DNA from: Thalassotalea sp. HSM 43
GTDB taxonomy: Bacteria; Pseudomonadota; Gammaproteobacteria; Enterobacterales; Alteromonadaceae
Assembly: GCF_004752005.1 (NCBI RefSeq)
Contig: NZ_CP038493.1
Location: forward strand, 1,636,302-1,700,301
Length of the DNA stretch: 64,000 nucleotides
Reading direction: 5' to 3'
Shown one piece after another: positions 36,386-46,199 of the stretch. Position 1 is the first letter of the stretch. The number at the start of each line of letters is the position of its first letter. The notes below the pieces were generated by a model. That model saw only the letters and a list, made by a program, of their open reading frames with translations. It ran no database searches and was not told the DNA's origin. A program made the position numbers and the translations under genes.

Positions 36386-37987
36386 ATGCATGAACAAATT
36401 GATAAAATCAAGGAACTGCTGCTAGGCGTTTGGGCGAAAAAACACTATGTGATAATTTCCACATGGTTACTTTGTCCAATCGGTTGGCTCGCTGTGTCTT
36501 CATTACCTGACCAATATGAGTCATCGGCTCGTGTATATGTAGATACACAGTCTTTGTTACGGCCGTTAATGAAAGGCATCATGGTTGAAACCGATCCAAA
36601 CCAGCAAGTTCGCTTGATGGTGAAAACACTGCTTTCCCGCCCTAACTTAGAGCGCATTGCGCGCATGACCGACTTGGATGTATCAGCCAAGAATAATGAC
36701 GAGTATGAGTCGATCATTGATGATCTAAAAGACGAAATTTCTATCCGCAGCCTTGGTAAAGAAAACATTTACTCGCTGTCGATGACTTCCGCTAACCCGC
36801 AGTTAGCAAAAGATATTGTGCAAGCGTCATTAACTGTATTCATTGAAAATACCTTAGGTGAAACGCGCAGTGACACCGATACCGCACAACGCTTTTTGCA
36901 AAAGCAAATCAATGAATATGAAAGTAAATTGCTAGAAGCAGAACGTAAATTAACCCTATTCAAGCAAAAATATTCTGGCATTATGCCGTCAGATTCCGGT
37001 GGTTTTTATTCGGCATTATCGAGAGTTAATGCCGACTTAAAAGCGACTCGACTTGAGCTACTTGAAGCTCAAACTCAATTATCATCGGCAAAACAACAAC
37101 TTACTCGCGAAAATGCGATGAGCGAATCGATTTCGGAAAACGTTATTGATAATGCAACGGTGACCACAACCTATGATGAGCGTATTGTGCAGCTGCAAAC
37201 CCAGCTTGATTCTCTGTTGATAAGCTATACCGAACAGCACCCTGATGTAAAAGAGTTACGAAGAACGCTAACGGAACTAAAACGCTTACGTAAACAAGAA
37301 TTAGAAAGCTACTTTGCCGCGATAAAAGAAAATCCTGACGCACAAGGGGCGTTAAACACCAGTGCAACCAATGAGAACTTGGTCTATCAAGAGATGCGCA
37401 TTCAGGTGAATCAGCTGGAAAATACCGTTGCTTCACTAAAAGTACGGGTTGCCGATTATGAAGGGCAAGCAAACGAACTCAATAGTAAAATTCATACCTT
37501 GCCAGAAGTTGAGGCAGAACTTGTCGGCTTAAACCGAGATTATGAAATCAATAAAGAAAAGTATGAAGAATTATTGTCGCGTCGTGAAACCGCAGCGCTG
37601 GCAAAACAAGCAGACGCGACTTCAGACAAAATTCAATTTCGCGTCATCGATCCACCGCGGATACCATTAGAGCCGTCTGGACCAATGCGTATATTGTTTT
37701 TTATCGCGGTATTAATCATTAGTGCCGGTTTGGGTGCGGGTGTTGCCGTCATCGTTATTACCTTAAGTCCAAAAGTCCTTTCCGCGGTGCAACTAAGCCG
37801 CGAAAGCGGGCTGCCAATATTCGGCATTGTTGCCGCCACCGATAATTTGAATATACAAGCAACGTACCGTAGCAGCGTGAGAAAGTTCATTGTCTCCAAT
37901 CTACTGCTATTTCTCGTGCTAGGTGCATTAATAACCTACCACTTGGTACCTGCCATCGCGTCCGGTCAATTAAGAGGGGTGTTTTAA
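36386..37987 (+). CDS. XrtA-system polysaccharide chain-length determinant (Wzz/Wzc-like)
   Basis: The 533-residue inner-membrane protein has a membrane helix near residue 25-45 and a long periplasmic part with coiled coils (about 170-410). A closing membrane segment with the Pro-rich motif VIDPPRIPLEPSGPMRILFF lies near 425-450, and a last helix near 500. It lacks a kinase domain; the separate tyrosine autokinase next to it supplies that, as in other exosortase A loci. It should control polymer length and link inner- and outer-membrane parts of the export machine. Confidence 0.92.
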   Translation: MHEQIDKIKELLLGVWAKKHYVIISTWLLCPIGWLAVSSLPDQYESSARVYVDTQSLLRPLMKGIMVETDPNQQVRLMVKTLLSRPNLERIARMTDLDVSAKNNDEYESIIDDLKDEISIRSLGKENIYSLSMTSANPQLAKDIVQASLTVFIENTLGETRSDTDTAQRFLQKQINEYESKLLEAERKLTLFKQKYSGIMPSDSGGFYSALSRVNADLKATRLELLEAQTQLSSAKQQLTRENAMSESISENVIDNATVTTTYDERIVQLQTQLDSLLISYTEQHPDVKELRRTLTELKRLRKQELESYFAAIKENPDAQGALNTSATNENLVYQEMRIQVNQLENTVASLKVRVADYEGQANELNSKIHTLPEVEAELVGLNRDYEINKEKYEELLSRRETAALAKQADATSDKIQFRVIDPPRIPLEPSGPMRILFFIAVLIISAGLGAGVAVIVITLSPKVLSAVQLSRESGLPIFGIVAATDNLNIQATYRSSVRKFIVSNLLLFLVLGALITYHLVPAIASGQLRGVF

Positions 37988-37988
37988 G

Positions 37989-38981
37989 ATGTCGTTAATC
38001 GAGCAAGCCCTAAGAAAGCAGCAACAAAAGCGTCAACAGCAGGGCAAAGAAGAGAATAAAGTACAACCGGTTGAACCAGATAACGATGCATTACTTAACA
38101 AAGATGCAACCGCTGAAACAACCGACACTGCACAAACGAATACCGAGCAGGTTACGCAAGACATAGAAAAAGACCTTGCACAAGAAGAAGTGCAGCAAAA
38201 GCCGCGAGTGGCCGCTGAAACAAACAACAAAAGCATTTTTATTAATGAGGCTTTATTATCGCAAAAAGGCTTTATTGTCGCCTCTGAGCTTAGTGGTCAA
38301 CGCACCATTAAAGAAGAGTTTAGACAGATTAAACGTAAAATTCTTAATAATGCCTTCGGCCCTGCGAAAGAGACACTTGATAACCCCAATTTGATTATGG
38401 TCACCAGTGCCAAGCCAAATGAAGGTAAGACTTTTATTTCTATAAACCTAGCGTTGAGCGTGGCACTCGAACAAGATAAAACCGTGTTGTTGGTCGACGC
38501 CGATGTATTAAAACCGAGTATTTTAAAAGAACTTGGTGTTAAACCTAAAGCTGGATTAATTGATTATCTTATGGGTGATGTCACCAGCATTGGCGATATC
38601 ATTTACGACACCAATATCAGTAAATTAAAAGTCATGCCGGCAGGCAAAACCCACCACCTTGCCAATGAATTATTGGCGAGTGAGCGCATGGCGAAAATGA
38701 CCACAGAATTATCGGAACGCTATAGCGACCGCCTGGTTATTTTTGATTCACCGCCTTTATTGGGCATCAATGAAACCTCCATATTGAGTAACCTCATGGG
38801 ACAAGCATTGATAACCGTCGAAGAAAATAAAACCAACCTTAACGATGTTAAGCATGCCAATCATTTATTAAGAGATGAATTGGCGAAAGGTTTGGTACTA
38901 AATAAAGCATTTTATTCGCAAAAGGAGAGCTACGGTTACTACGGCTACGGATATGGTTACGGCGAGAACAATAACGAATAA
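37989..38981 (+). CDS. XrtA-associated tyrosine autokinase (BY-kinase)
   Basis: The 330-residue cytosolic protein has a low-complexity N-terminal region (about 1-80). A BY-kinase domain follows: Walker A SAKPNEGKTFIS (about 140-150), Walker A' LLVDADVLKPSI (about 167-178) and Walker B VIFDSPPLLG. It ends in a tyrosine cluster, SYGYYGYGYGYGEN, the site of autophosphorylation that sets assembly and disassembly of the export complex. It starts one base after the chain-length gene. Its last 29 bases, coding the Tyr/Gly tail, are shared with the start of the next gene in another frame. Confidence 0.93.
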   Translation: MSLIEQALRKQQQKRQQQGKEENKVQPVEPDNDALLNKDATAETTDTAQTNTEQVTQDIEKDLAQEEVQQKPRVAAETNNKSIFINEALLSQKGFIVASELSGQRTIKEEFRQIKRKILNNAFGPAKETLDNPNLIMVTSAKPNEGKTFISINLALSVALEQDKTVLLVDADVLKPSILKELGVKPKAGLIDYLMGDVTSIGDIIYDTNISKLKVMPAGKTHHLANELLASERMAKMTTELSERYSDRLVIFDSPPLLGINETSILSNLMGQALITVEENKTNLNDVKHANHLLRDELAKGLVLNKAFYSQKESYGYYGYGYGYGENNNE

Positions 38982-40554
38982 GTACATAATTCCTATAGCA
39001 TTTCTCTCTTTTGCTAACTCGCTTTACGGCGCTGATTGGCAGATCCAGCCTCGCGTTGGTATTGAAGAAGTCTTTAGTGACAACGTAGAGTTGACCGAAT
39101 TTGGTGACGAATCGTCTCTTGTCTCATTATTCACGCCTGGCGTAAATGCATCTTTTCAAACTCAGCGCTCAAGCTTTGTTGTCGATTATGGTCTGACCCA
39201 AGCCATCTATACCCATGATGGCGACCTCAATGATGATTATCATGACTTACTCGCCGAAGGTCGAGTGTCTCTCGACATTGATGGGTTGTTCGCCGTTGGC
39301 TCTGCGTCCATACGTAATGTTGCCGCCAATGATGCCCGTAACTCATTAGCCGATCAGGTATCTGGTGATACCGCTCAATACCAAACCTATCAACTCGGTC
39401 TTGAATATTTCGTCGAGAACTCTCGCTACAACATCATTGCCAGTACCAATATGTCGATAAGCGAAGCCGATGATAATATCGGTGAACGAGAAGGGTTCGA
39501 TACCAACATTGAGACCAGCAACGGCTCATCTGCTCGTTATGTCTTTTGGCAAGGCAGTGCCAATTATTCAGATTATGAAAACAATACCCGTGAAGGTAAT
39601 TTTCACCGTATAGATGCCAAAGTGGGTTACATCACCAATTTTCGTTTAAATCCGTTTATACGTTTTTATGACGAAGATACCAGTGGCAATGTGAACAACT
39701 CAGGTATTCAAGGCACGTCGTCAATCGGTGCCGGGTTACGTTGGTTACCAACAGAACATTTGTTTATTGATTTAAGTTATAACTGGGTCGATGAAGATGA
39801 ACCTGCGGTGGGCTCAGTCTCTGAAGATCAAGAAGATTATTTAGCTGCTGAACTTGAGTGGCGACCATCACAGCGTACACGATTGAGCGGTAAATATTAT
39901 CAACGTTTCTTTGGTGATGCCTATGAGTTTTCCTTTAGACATCGAACCAAACGCCTGACCAGCTCGATCAGATACACCGAAAAAATAGATGTGTTTGACC
40001 GCCAAGAATTGGCGCCTACCAACATTATTGATATCTGGTGTTTGGCGGGCAGCGAAATCAGCCCAGAAAACTGTGTGTTTGCACCAGATGATGATTTTGA
40101 TTTAAGTGATTATACCTTTGCAGGCTTTACCGCAGAGTTTGAACTCGTTGATAGTAATACCTTTTCTCTTGCCGAGTCGTTAACTGTCTCAACCAGTCTT
40201 AGACTGCCTCGTTCAACCATTACCTTAACAGCAACGCATACCGACCGAACAAATTTGGATTTTGGTGATGAAGACGAATATGAGACCTTGCGATTTAACT
40301 ACGATCGTCAAATTACTCGATTAACCAACTTTATCGTTGATCTTAGCTATCGCCGCAATGCATTAAATAGTAATGATGACGCCTTGATACAGCAGGTTGA
40401 TTACTATCGCGTTTATCGCCTCGGTTTAGACAAGCAATTAAATCGTACCTTGGAGTTTAGTAGCTACATTCAACATTTGAATCGTAGCTCAAATCGACTT
40501 GGCTACAGTTATGAAGAAAACCGCATTGGCGCACAATTAGTGAAGAGGTTTTAA
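38953..40554 (+). CDS. PEP-CTERM-system outer-membrane beta-barrel protein
   Basis: The 533-residue protein has a signal peptide (about 1-26, ending LYGADW) and then alternating aromatic/polar beta-strands to a C-terminal Phe (LVKRF), the hallmark of an outer-membrane barrel. The opening DWQIQPRVGIEEVFSDNVELT fits the exosortase-associated barrel family TIGR03016. It probably forms the outer-membrane pore for the polysaccharide, together with the short Wza-like lipoprotein. The ATG at 38953 lies 29 bases inside the kinase gene; no later Met gives a signal peptide. Confidence 0.87.
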   Translation: MVTARTITNKYIIPIAFLSFANSLYGADWQIQPRVGIEEVFSDNVELTEFGDESSLVSLFTPGVNASFQTQRSSFVVDYGLTQAIYTHDGDLNDDYHDLLAEGRVSLDIDGLFAVGSASIRNVAANDARNSLADQVSGDTAQYQTYQLGLEYFVENSRYNIIASTNMSISEADDNIGEREGFDTNIETSNGSSARYVFWQGSANYSDYENNTREGNFHRIDAKVGYITNFRLNPFIRFYDEDTSGNVNNSGIQGTSSIGAGLRWLPTEHLFIDLSYNWVDEDEPAVGSVSEDQEDYLAAELEWRPSQRTRLSGKYYQRFFGDAYEFSFRHRTKRLTSSIRYTEKIDVFDRQELAPTNIIDIWCLAGSEISPENCVFAPDDDFDLSDYTFAGFTAEFELVDSNTFSLAESLTVSTSLRLPRSTITLTATHTDRTNLDFGDEDEYETLRFNYDRQITRLTNFIVDLSYRRNALNSNDDALIQQVDYYRVYRLGLDKQLNRTLEFSSYIQHLNRSSNRLGYSYEENRIGAQLVKRF

Positions 40555-40556
40555 TT

Positions 40557-41642
40557 ATGTACGAATCTCATTACGGCATCAGTCAAAAACCCTTTCAATT
40601 AAGTCCTGATCCTAGATTCTTTTTCGCTTCGAGCCGACATCAGCAAGCATTGTCTTACTTAGAATATGGCTTACAACAAGCTGAAGGCTTTATTGTCGTT
40701 ACCGGCCCCATTGGCACCGGTAAAACGACGCTAGCACAAAGCTTACTGGCATCAATTGATGATTCTGATATTGAAGCGGTCAATATTGTCACACCGAACC
40801 TAAGCCCATTGGACTTGCTACAACAAATCGTCAACGAGTTTAACTTGGGGGTGGTCGATAGCAGCAAATCAAATTTACTGGTGCTGATTGAGCAACACTT
40901 GATTCGACTGACCAGCCAGGATAGACGTGCGCTATTACTGGTTGACGAAGCGCAAAACCTACCATTGGAAACACTGGAAGAATTGCGTATGTTGTCCAAT
41001 ATACAAAAGAAAGGTAAACCTTTGCTGCAAAGCTTTTTGCTTGGCCAAGAAGAGCTCAAAGACTTACTGCAAATGCCGCAGATGGAGCAATTTCGTCAAC
41101 GGATCATTGCCTCATGTCATTTAAAGCCGCTCAACATAAACGAAATGAAAAGCTACATCGAACATCGCTTGGCAACCGTTGGCTTTAAAGAACAAACCTT
41201 ATTTGCCAATTCATGTTATCCATTAATGATGGATGCGACAGGTGGTATCCCGAGAAAAATCAATCTATTAGCCGATAGGGTCATGCTATTTGGCTATCTA
41301 GAAAACACGTTATATTTTGAAGCCGAACATATAGAGGCGGTGCTAACAGAAATGAAGCAAGAGTTAAGTGCGTCAATTGGTAGAGCAGACGATAACAAAC
41401 AAGCGCCTGTCAAAGCGCCTGTGCAAGCAATTAAGCACAGTACCGAAACCATGACGCTGCAACAATTAGGTGAACAATACCAACAATTAGGCGTAGATGA
41501 TGATTTGCGTAATACCTTAATGCGAGTCGACAGATACCTGCAAAAGAACATCGATGAAAAGCTAAAAATGAATCGCTATTTAGATAAACTGTTACGTCAG
41601 AAACAATCTGAAGTGAATCAGAAAATATCCAATGGCAATTAA
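40557..41642 (+). CDS. XrtA/PEP-CTERM system-associated AAA ATPase (ExeA-like)
   Basis: The 361-residue product starts MYESHYGISQKPFQLSPDPRFFF, as do ExeA/GspA-type ATPases. It has Walker A GPIGTGKTT (about 50-58) and Walker B ALLLVDEAQNLP (about 124-135). An arginine-finger-type GIPRKINLLADR lies near 230. The C-terminal 80 residues are charged and helical. The family is a constant part of exosortase A loci; it may drive assembly of the export complex. It begins two bases after the barrel gene and is followed by a strong hairpin, so it closes the rightward operon. Confidence 0.9.
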   Translation: MYESHYGISQKPFQLSPDPRFFFASSRHQQALSYLEYGLQQAEGFIVVTGPIGTGKTTLAQSLLASIDDSDIEAVNIVTPNLSPLDLLQQIVNEFNLGVVDSSKSNLLVLIEQHLIRLTSQDRRALLLVDEAQNLPLETLEELRMLSNIQKKGKPLLQSFLLGQEELKDLLQMPQMEQFRQRIIASCHLKPLNINEMKSYIEHRLATVGFKEQTLFANSCYPLMMDATGGIPRKINLLADRVMLFGYLENTLYFEAEHIEAVLTEMKQELSASIGRADDNKQAPVKAPVQAIKHSTETMTLQQLGEQYQQLGVDDDLRNTLMRVDRYLQKNIDEKLKMNRYLDKLLRQKQSEVNQKISNGN

Positions 41643-41745
41643 ACCCATCCTGTAACCGGATGATTTAAATTAGCTTAGTAAACCTTAACTTAAGTTCTTC
41701 AATTAGGCTCTTAAATTAGCTTATCTTAAACAACGTTTATCAATG

Positions 41746-41774
41746 CGGCATGCTGAGACACAGCATGCCGTTTG
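41746..41774. terminator. Terminator between export operon and prsR
   Basis: A perfect 10-bp inverted repeat, cggcatgctg-agaca-cagcatgccg, is followed by tttgtgttaaa. It lies between the convergent ends of the ATPase gene and prsR and may stop transcription from both sides. The T-tract is short. Confidence 0.7.
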
Positions 41775-41787
41775 TGTTAAACCGCCT

Positions 41788-43143
41788 CTAAACGGACTCT
41801 TTGAGGTTAAGATCATATTTCTCCAACAAGCCATATAAGGTTGGTCGAGTAACACCAAGCATTTGCGCGGTTTTACTCATATTGCCTTCCGCTAAGGTAT
41901 AGGCTTCTTTAATGGCTTTGGATTCCGCTTGACCTCGCACCGAACGCAAATTAAATTGCTGATCAATATCCAACTCGACCTCTTCATAAAAACCTAAGTC
42001 TTGGCTACTGATCAACTGGCCCGCGGCCATAATCACCGCCGATTTGATTTTATTTTGCAACTCGCGAATATTACCAGGCCAATCATGGGCTTTAAGCGCC
42101 GCGACGGCGGTATCGGTAAAACCTTTAATTTTCACATTGTAGTCTTGAGCAAATTTCAGCAAAAAGTAGCGACCAAGAACCACCACATCAAAATCACGAT
42201 CTTTTAATGGTGGAATGTTGATCACCATTTCACTGATACGGTAATACAAGTCTTCACGAAAGGTCTTTTGTTCGGCCATTTTCAATAAGTCTTGATTGGT
42301 TGCACAGACGACGCGTACATCCACTGGAATCTCCTGACGCCCGCCAATGCGTTCAATCACCCGCTCTTGTAAAAAGCGTAATAACTTGGCCTGCAAATTA
42401 AACGGCATATCACCTATTTCATCGAGAAATAAGGTTCCGCCCTCAGCCATTTCGATTTTACCTTTGGTGGTTTTATGGGCACCGGTAAATGCACCTTTTT
42501 CAAAACCAAACAATTCGCTTTCTAATAACGTTTCTGGAATCGATGCACAGTTGATGGCGATAAACGGTTTCTTCACCCGATTACTTTGTTTATGCACCGC
42601 ATTAGCGAGAACCTCTTTACCGGTACCGCTTTCACCAAGTAACAGCGCGGTAATTTCGGTTGGGGCAATACGTTCAATGATATTACGCACTTTGTCCATG
42701 ACCACGCTATTGCCGATAATACCGCTATCAACACCACCCAATTCGCGAATATGGCGATTCTCTTGCTCGAGTTCCGCCATCATAAACGCACGACGAACAA
42801 TCACATTGATGACATCGCCATCGAGTGGTTTTTGGTAAAAGTCATAAGCACCATGGGAGATTGCATCCAATGCCACTTGATGCTCGTCATTGCCGGTGAT
42901 CACAATCACTTTGGTAAAAGGCGCGAGCGACAATATTTGCTGTAACGCAGCGAGGCCCTCACTGGCATTGGCCTCATCAGGCGGTAAACCCAAATCAAGC
43001 AACACCACTTTCGGTTCATGCAAACGCAGAGCACTAATGGCGCTGTCTTTATCGGATGCTAATACCACATCGTAATCCGCCAAGCTCCATTTGAGTTGTT
43101 TCTGTATCCCTTTGTCATCATCGACTATCAGCAATTTTTCCAT
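41788..43143 (-). CDS. prsR: PEP-CTERM-box response regulator PrsR (sigma-54 activator)
   Basis: The 451-residue NtrC-like regulator has a receiver domain (DDDK at 8-11, phosphorylated D50) and a sigma-54 AAA domain. Walker A is LGESGTGKE (169-177), the sigma-54 contact loop is GAFTGA (217-222), and DLYYRISEMVINIPPLKDR follows. A Fis-type helix-turn-helix lies at the end (about 405-447, NMSKTAQMLGVTRPTLYGLLEKY). The ATG at 43143 follows AGGA at a good distance and is preferred to the TTG six bases earlier. It should switch on genes for exopolysaccharide and PEP-CTERM proteins when phosphorylated by PrsK. Confidence 0.94.
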   Translation of the reverse strand: MEKLLIVDDDKGIQKQLKWSLADYDVVLASDKDSAISALRLHEPKVVLLDLGLPPDEANASEGLAALQQILSLAPFTKVIVITGNDEHQVALDAISHGAYDFYQKPLDGDVINVIVRRAFMMAELEQENRHIRELGGVDSGIIGNSVVMDKVRNIIERIAPTEITALLLGESGTGKEVLANAVHKQSNRVKKPFIAINCASIPETLLESELFGFEKGAFTGAHKTTKGKIEMAEGGTLFLDEIGDMPFNLQAKLLRFLQERVIERIGGRQEIPVDVRVVCATNQDLLKMAEQKTFREDLYYRISEMVINIPPLKDRDFDVVVLGRYFLLKFAQDYNVKIKGFTDTAVAALKAHDWPGNIRELQNKIKSAVIMAAGQLISSQDLGFYEEVELDIDQQFNLRSVRGQAESKAIKEAYTLAEGNMSKTAQMLGVTRPTLYGLLEKYDLNLKESV

Positions 43144-43152
43144 ATTCAATTC

Positions 43153-45186
43153 CTAACTCGCTGTTGATTTTGGCAAAAATAATGTAAAGCAGCTGCCTTT
43201 CCCTGGTTCACTGCTGACATCAATACTGCCTTGATATTCTTCAATAAATTGTTTCGCTTCATACACGCCAATGCCCATCCCGGCATTGCCTTTGGTGGTG
43301 GTGAATGGCTCAAATAAAGAGTGTTTAATAAAGTCTGCACTCATGCCACAACCATTGTCTTTTATATCTACGACGATTTGATCCTGTTGCTGATGACCAT
43401 TGATTTGCACCAAGCCATCGCCATTACAGGCATCTTTTGCATTTTGCAGTAAGTGCAAAAATACGTTTTCTAGACCTTCTTTATTGGCGGTAACATACAA
43501 GTCACCGTCTAAGTCAGACTCAATTGCCACCTCAGAACTTTTGTTCATTGCCAGACAGTTATTGATGATTTCAGCAATATCGACGGTTTCATCGCCATGC
43601 TTTTTATGCACATCCTGACTTTTACTTTGTAACTGTGAAACCATCTTGCCCATGCGTTCAGAGGCGGACTCAACGGTGGCAAATACATCTCGAATAAATT
43701 CTGGATTGTCACGGTGACGCTCGGCGTTGCGATTTATTAACGACAATTGCGCCTGCACGTTTTTTAAATCGTGCAAAACAAAGGCTGACATACGATGAAA
43801 AACCGCAAATTGCTGGCCTTGTGCCAATTGCTTTTGTGCGGTTTGCAAGGTTAGGTAATTACCCAGTTGTTTCGAAACCGCAAACAAATAATCCCTGTCT
43901 TCCCAATTAAGGACCGGTTTATGCGCCGGACCGGCGAGGATGAAATAGCCAAGTAAGCGCTGCTGTGACAAGGTTGGAATAAATAAATCCAGACGTTGCT
44001 CTGCCAACAATTTTGCATCGACTTGCAACTCAGGATAGCGATAGGGATAGCTTTGAAACTCGCGAACATCAACTAACCAATTTTGTTTTTGCGAAAACTG
44101 ATGCAAGGTTTCAATTTGCTGCATCATGTTATCGTCGAGGGTGTAATCGCCAACATATTTGGCTTGCAAACGTGCCTGTTGTGCATCAATAAAGCCACAA
44201 CGACTGACACCAAAACAACCACCCATCGCCGCACACGCATTAGCATAGGCATCTTGAGAGTCTTGCTGCTCTATCGCCTCAATAAGCTTTAACCACTCTT
44301 GGCGATAGTCATATTTATTGGCGAAGAAATGCTTGCCAATAAACACGCGAATTTTATCGCGCAATCGGTTGGTAATAAGCAGTGCCAATAACACCAGCAA
44401 ACCCGCCGCCATAAACATGATGCTGAGCATTTCACTCCATTGCCCTTCAATGAAACGAATCACATAGCCAGAGAATGCCAATATCAGTAAATAAACCGCA
44501 CTTAATCCCACCATAGAGGAATAAAACACAACATCACGAGAGATATATAAATCAGGGCTCCAGTTACGCATACGCTTGGCGCTTAACAAAATAAATGGCA
44601 TCACTAATAAGGCGATATAGCCACGGCTGTACCAGAAATAGAAATCAACTCGATTTAATAATGCCGCTTGTGCGTACATCACAAAGTCGAACACCAACAT
44701 ACCGCCTAAGCCAATAGTGAGAGGCCAAAGTGCCCATTTGAGTTGTTGCGAATTGCGATACAGTTGCTCAAGTACCACCAGAGTTAGCAAGTTCATGCTC
44801 AGCAAGCCAATGAATAGCCACTGATAACCGGGATTGAAAAACAGATTAACCACGATAACCGCAGTGAGACCGAGGTAGAGCAGAATAAAGTTTTTACTGG
44901 CTGGTAATTTAACTAAGCTGACGACTTTATCGCTGCCACTTATCACCAGTAAAAATAATGCACCCCATGCCATTAACCGCAGAGATTCAAATACTAAACC
45001 AAATCGTAATGAAAACGATTGATAGACTTGCCAGGCATTGAGCAGGTAAACAACGAGGCTGATGGCGACGCTGACCAACAAAATTTTGGTCGCAACAGAG
45101 GGTTGCCGATGGGATATCAGCAAAACAAGCAAAAATAAGTACGCTATAGCCGCTAAGCCATAGCCAATTAAGCCTATTGTTTCCAT
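43153..45186 (-). CDS. prsK: XrtA/PEP-CTERM system sensor histidine kinase PrsK
   Basis: The 677-residue protein has about nine N-terminal membrane helices (to about residue 300), a GAF-like central domain (about 320-455) and a histidine kinase core. The H-box is FVLHDLKN with H472, the N-box LLQNAKDAC, and the G-boxes DNGCGMSADF and TKGNAGMGIGVYEAK. The layout is that of PrsK, partner of the sigma-54 activator PrsR, whose gene begins only a few bases downstream. It senses an unknown membrane or cell-surface signal. Confidence 0.94.
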   Translation of the reverse strand: METIGLIGYGLAAIAYLFLLVLLISHRQPSVATKILLVSVAISLVVYLLNAWQVYQSFSLRFGLVFESLRLMAWGALFLLVISGSDKVVSLVKLPASKNFILLYLGLTAVIVVNLFFNPGYQWLFIGLLSMNLLTLVVLEQLYRNSQQLKWALWPLTIGLGGMLVFDFVMYAQAALLNRVDFYFWYSRGYIALLVMPFILLSAKRMRNWSPDLYISRDVVFYSSMVGLSAVYLLILAFSGYVIRFIEGQWSEMLSIMFMAAGLLVLLALLITNRLRDKIRVFIGKHFFANKYDYRQEWLKLIEAIEQQDSQDAYANACAAMGGCFGVSRCGFIDAQQARLQAKYVGDYTLDDNMMQQIETLHQFSQKQNWLVDVREFQSYPYRYPELQVDAKLLAEQRLDLFIPTLSQQRLLGYFILAGPAHKPVLNWEDRDYLFAVSKQLGNYLTLQTAQKQLAQGQQFAVFHRMSAFVLHDLKNVQAQLSLINRNAERHRDNPEFIRDVFATVESASERMGKMVSQLQSKSQDVHKKHGDETVDIAEIINNCLAMNKSSEVAIESDLDGDLYVTANKEGLENVFLHLLQNAKDACNGDGLVQINGHQQQDQIVVDIKDNGCGMSADFIKHSLFEPFTTTKGNAGMGIGVYEAKQFIEEYQGSIDVSSEPGKGSCFTLFLPKSTAS

Positions 45187-45359
45187 ACAGGTATGTGTTG
45201 TTATTATCCGACTGTTTATTAATTAAGCATCCACTTAAAAGCTTAGTCGAAATAGCGCTAAATGCCCGTAAAAACAGCAACATTGCCAGTTTTTTATTGG
45301 CACTAAGTACGGCACCTGTTGATTATTTAAACTATCGGTAGATATGGGTGAGAGATTTG

Positions 45360-45387
45360 TTGACAGTCAACACCAGCATTATAGAAT
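45360..45387 (+). promoter_or_regulatory. Promoter of tRNA-Arg
   Basis: A perfect -35 TTGACA (45360-45365) and a -10 TAGAAT (45382-45387) are 16 bases apart. They would start transcription about 15 bases before the tRNA. Confidence 0.7.
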
Positions 45388-45408
45388 GGCGACATACACA
45401 TCGTATTT

Positions 45409-45485
45409 CCACCCGTAGCTCAGCTGGATAGAGCGCACCCCTCCGGAGGGTGAGGTCGCAGGTTCGACTCCTGCCGGGTGGGCCA
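45409..45485 (+). tRNA. tRNA-Arg (anticodon CCG)
   Basis: This is a 77-base cloverleaf with encoded CCA. The acceptor stem is ccacccg/cgggtgg, the D arm tagctcagctggatagagc and the anticodon stem caccc/gggtg around loop CTCCGGA (anticodon CCG). The T arm has GGTTCGACTCC and the discriminator base is G. It closely resembles the E. coli tRNA-Arg(CCG) as I recall it. A degraded copy lies about 3.1 kb downstream. Confidence 0.97.
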
Positions 45486-45536
45486 TTAAGTCCTAGCCTA
45501 TAACAGCACACTTTGTGTAAATGATTTAGTTTCGCG

Positions 45537-46199
45537 CTATCTAAAGGCTGATTTTCTCATTGCCACCATGAGCAGCCAATAAATCATCGACAAAATGACA
45601 AAAACAACGGGTATAGCCAATATCTCGATAGACTTTAAAACTTCTGGGAACAATTTAGCTTGTCCCAAAAAGAAGGCTGCCGTTGCCATAAATAAAGGGA
45701 AAAACATACGCCATAAATGTCTTACTAATTTCTGAATGGTTGATAAACCAGATTTCAATAAATAGCGAATATCCGCAATACCTGCGAATAACATTACTGT
45801 GCCAAAAACAATATATTCAGCGATACCAAAACCACCCAATTGACCACTTTCAGTCTGAGTTACCTGCAACGCGTACCAAGCAAAGGCTGCCACTAACACC
45901 CAAGAAAATACCGTCAACCATTTGTCAAAAACACTGATTTTATATTCTGCGTTTCTGATCGCAGAAATTGAAGACAAAACAAAATAGCACAGTACCGCGC
46001 CGTTCAGCATTGATAGTGGTATCTCTCTTATTGCAGCAACAATAGTGCCTGTGGAGCCTAGTAACAGCATCGCGACGACATAGACTTTGCCATAGCGTTT
46101 ATGGCGTGCATTACCCTTTGTAGTGGCAATCGTCATGAAGCCAAAAATTAACGCGATTGCGCCAGCAGTAATATGCAAAATAATTAAAGTAGATAACAT
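45537..46199 (-). CDS. DUF2306-like integral membrane protein
   Basis: The 220-residue protein has seven or so hydrophobic segments. LHITAGAIALIFGFM at the start and GNARHKRYGKVYVVAM (about 29-44) carry the paired His residues typical of DUF2306 membrane proteins, a family of unknown function. It is transcribed leftward between the tRNA-Arg gene and the two-component system, with no partner gene. No function can be assigned. Confidence 0.7.
   Translation of the reverse strand: MLSTLIILHITAGAIALIFGFMTIATTKGNARHKRYGKVYVVAMLLLGSTGTIVAAIREIPLSMLNGAVLCYFVLSSISAIRNAEYKISVFDKWLTVFSWVLVAAFAWYALQVTQTESGQLGGFGIAEYIVFGTVMLFAGIADIRYLLKSGLSTIQKLVRHLWRMFFPLFMATAAFFLGQAKLFPEVLKSIEILAIPVVFVILSMIYWLLMVAMRKSAFR

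Noticed and set aside
40655-41059. 134-codon open frame on the minus strand
   Set aside because: It is antisense to the Walker A and B region of the ExeA-like ATPase; no ribosome-binding site or recognisable domain.
42347-42838. 163-codon open frame on the + strand
   Set aside because: It is antisense to the AAA domain of PrsR. A Ser/Leu/Pro-rich translation is typical of shadow frames.
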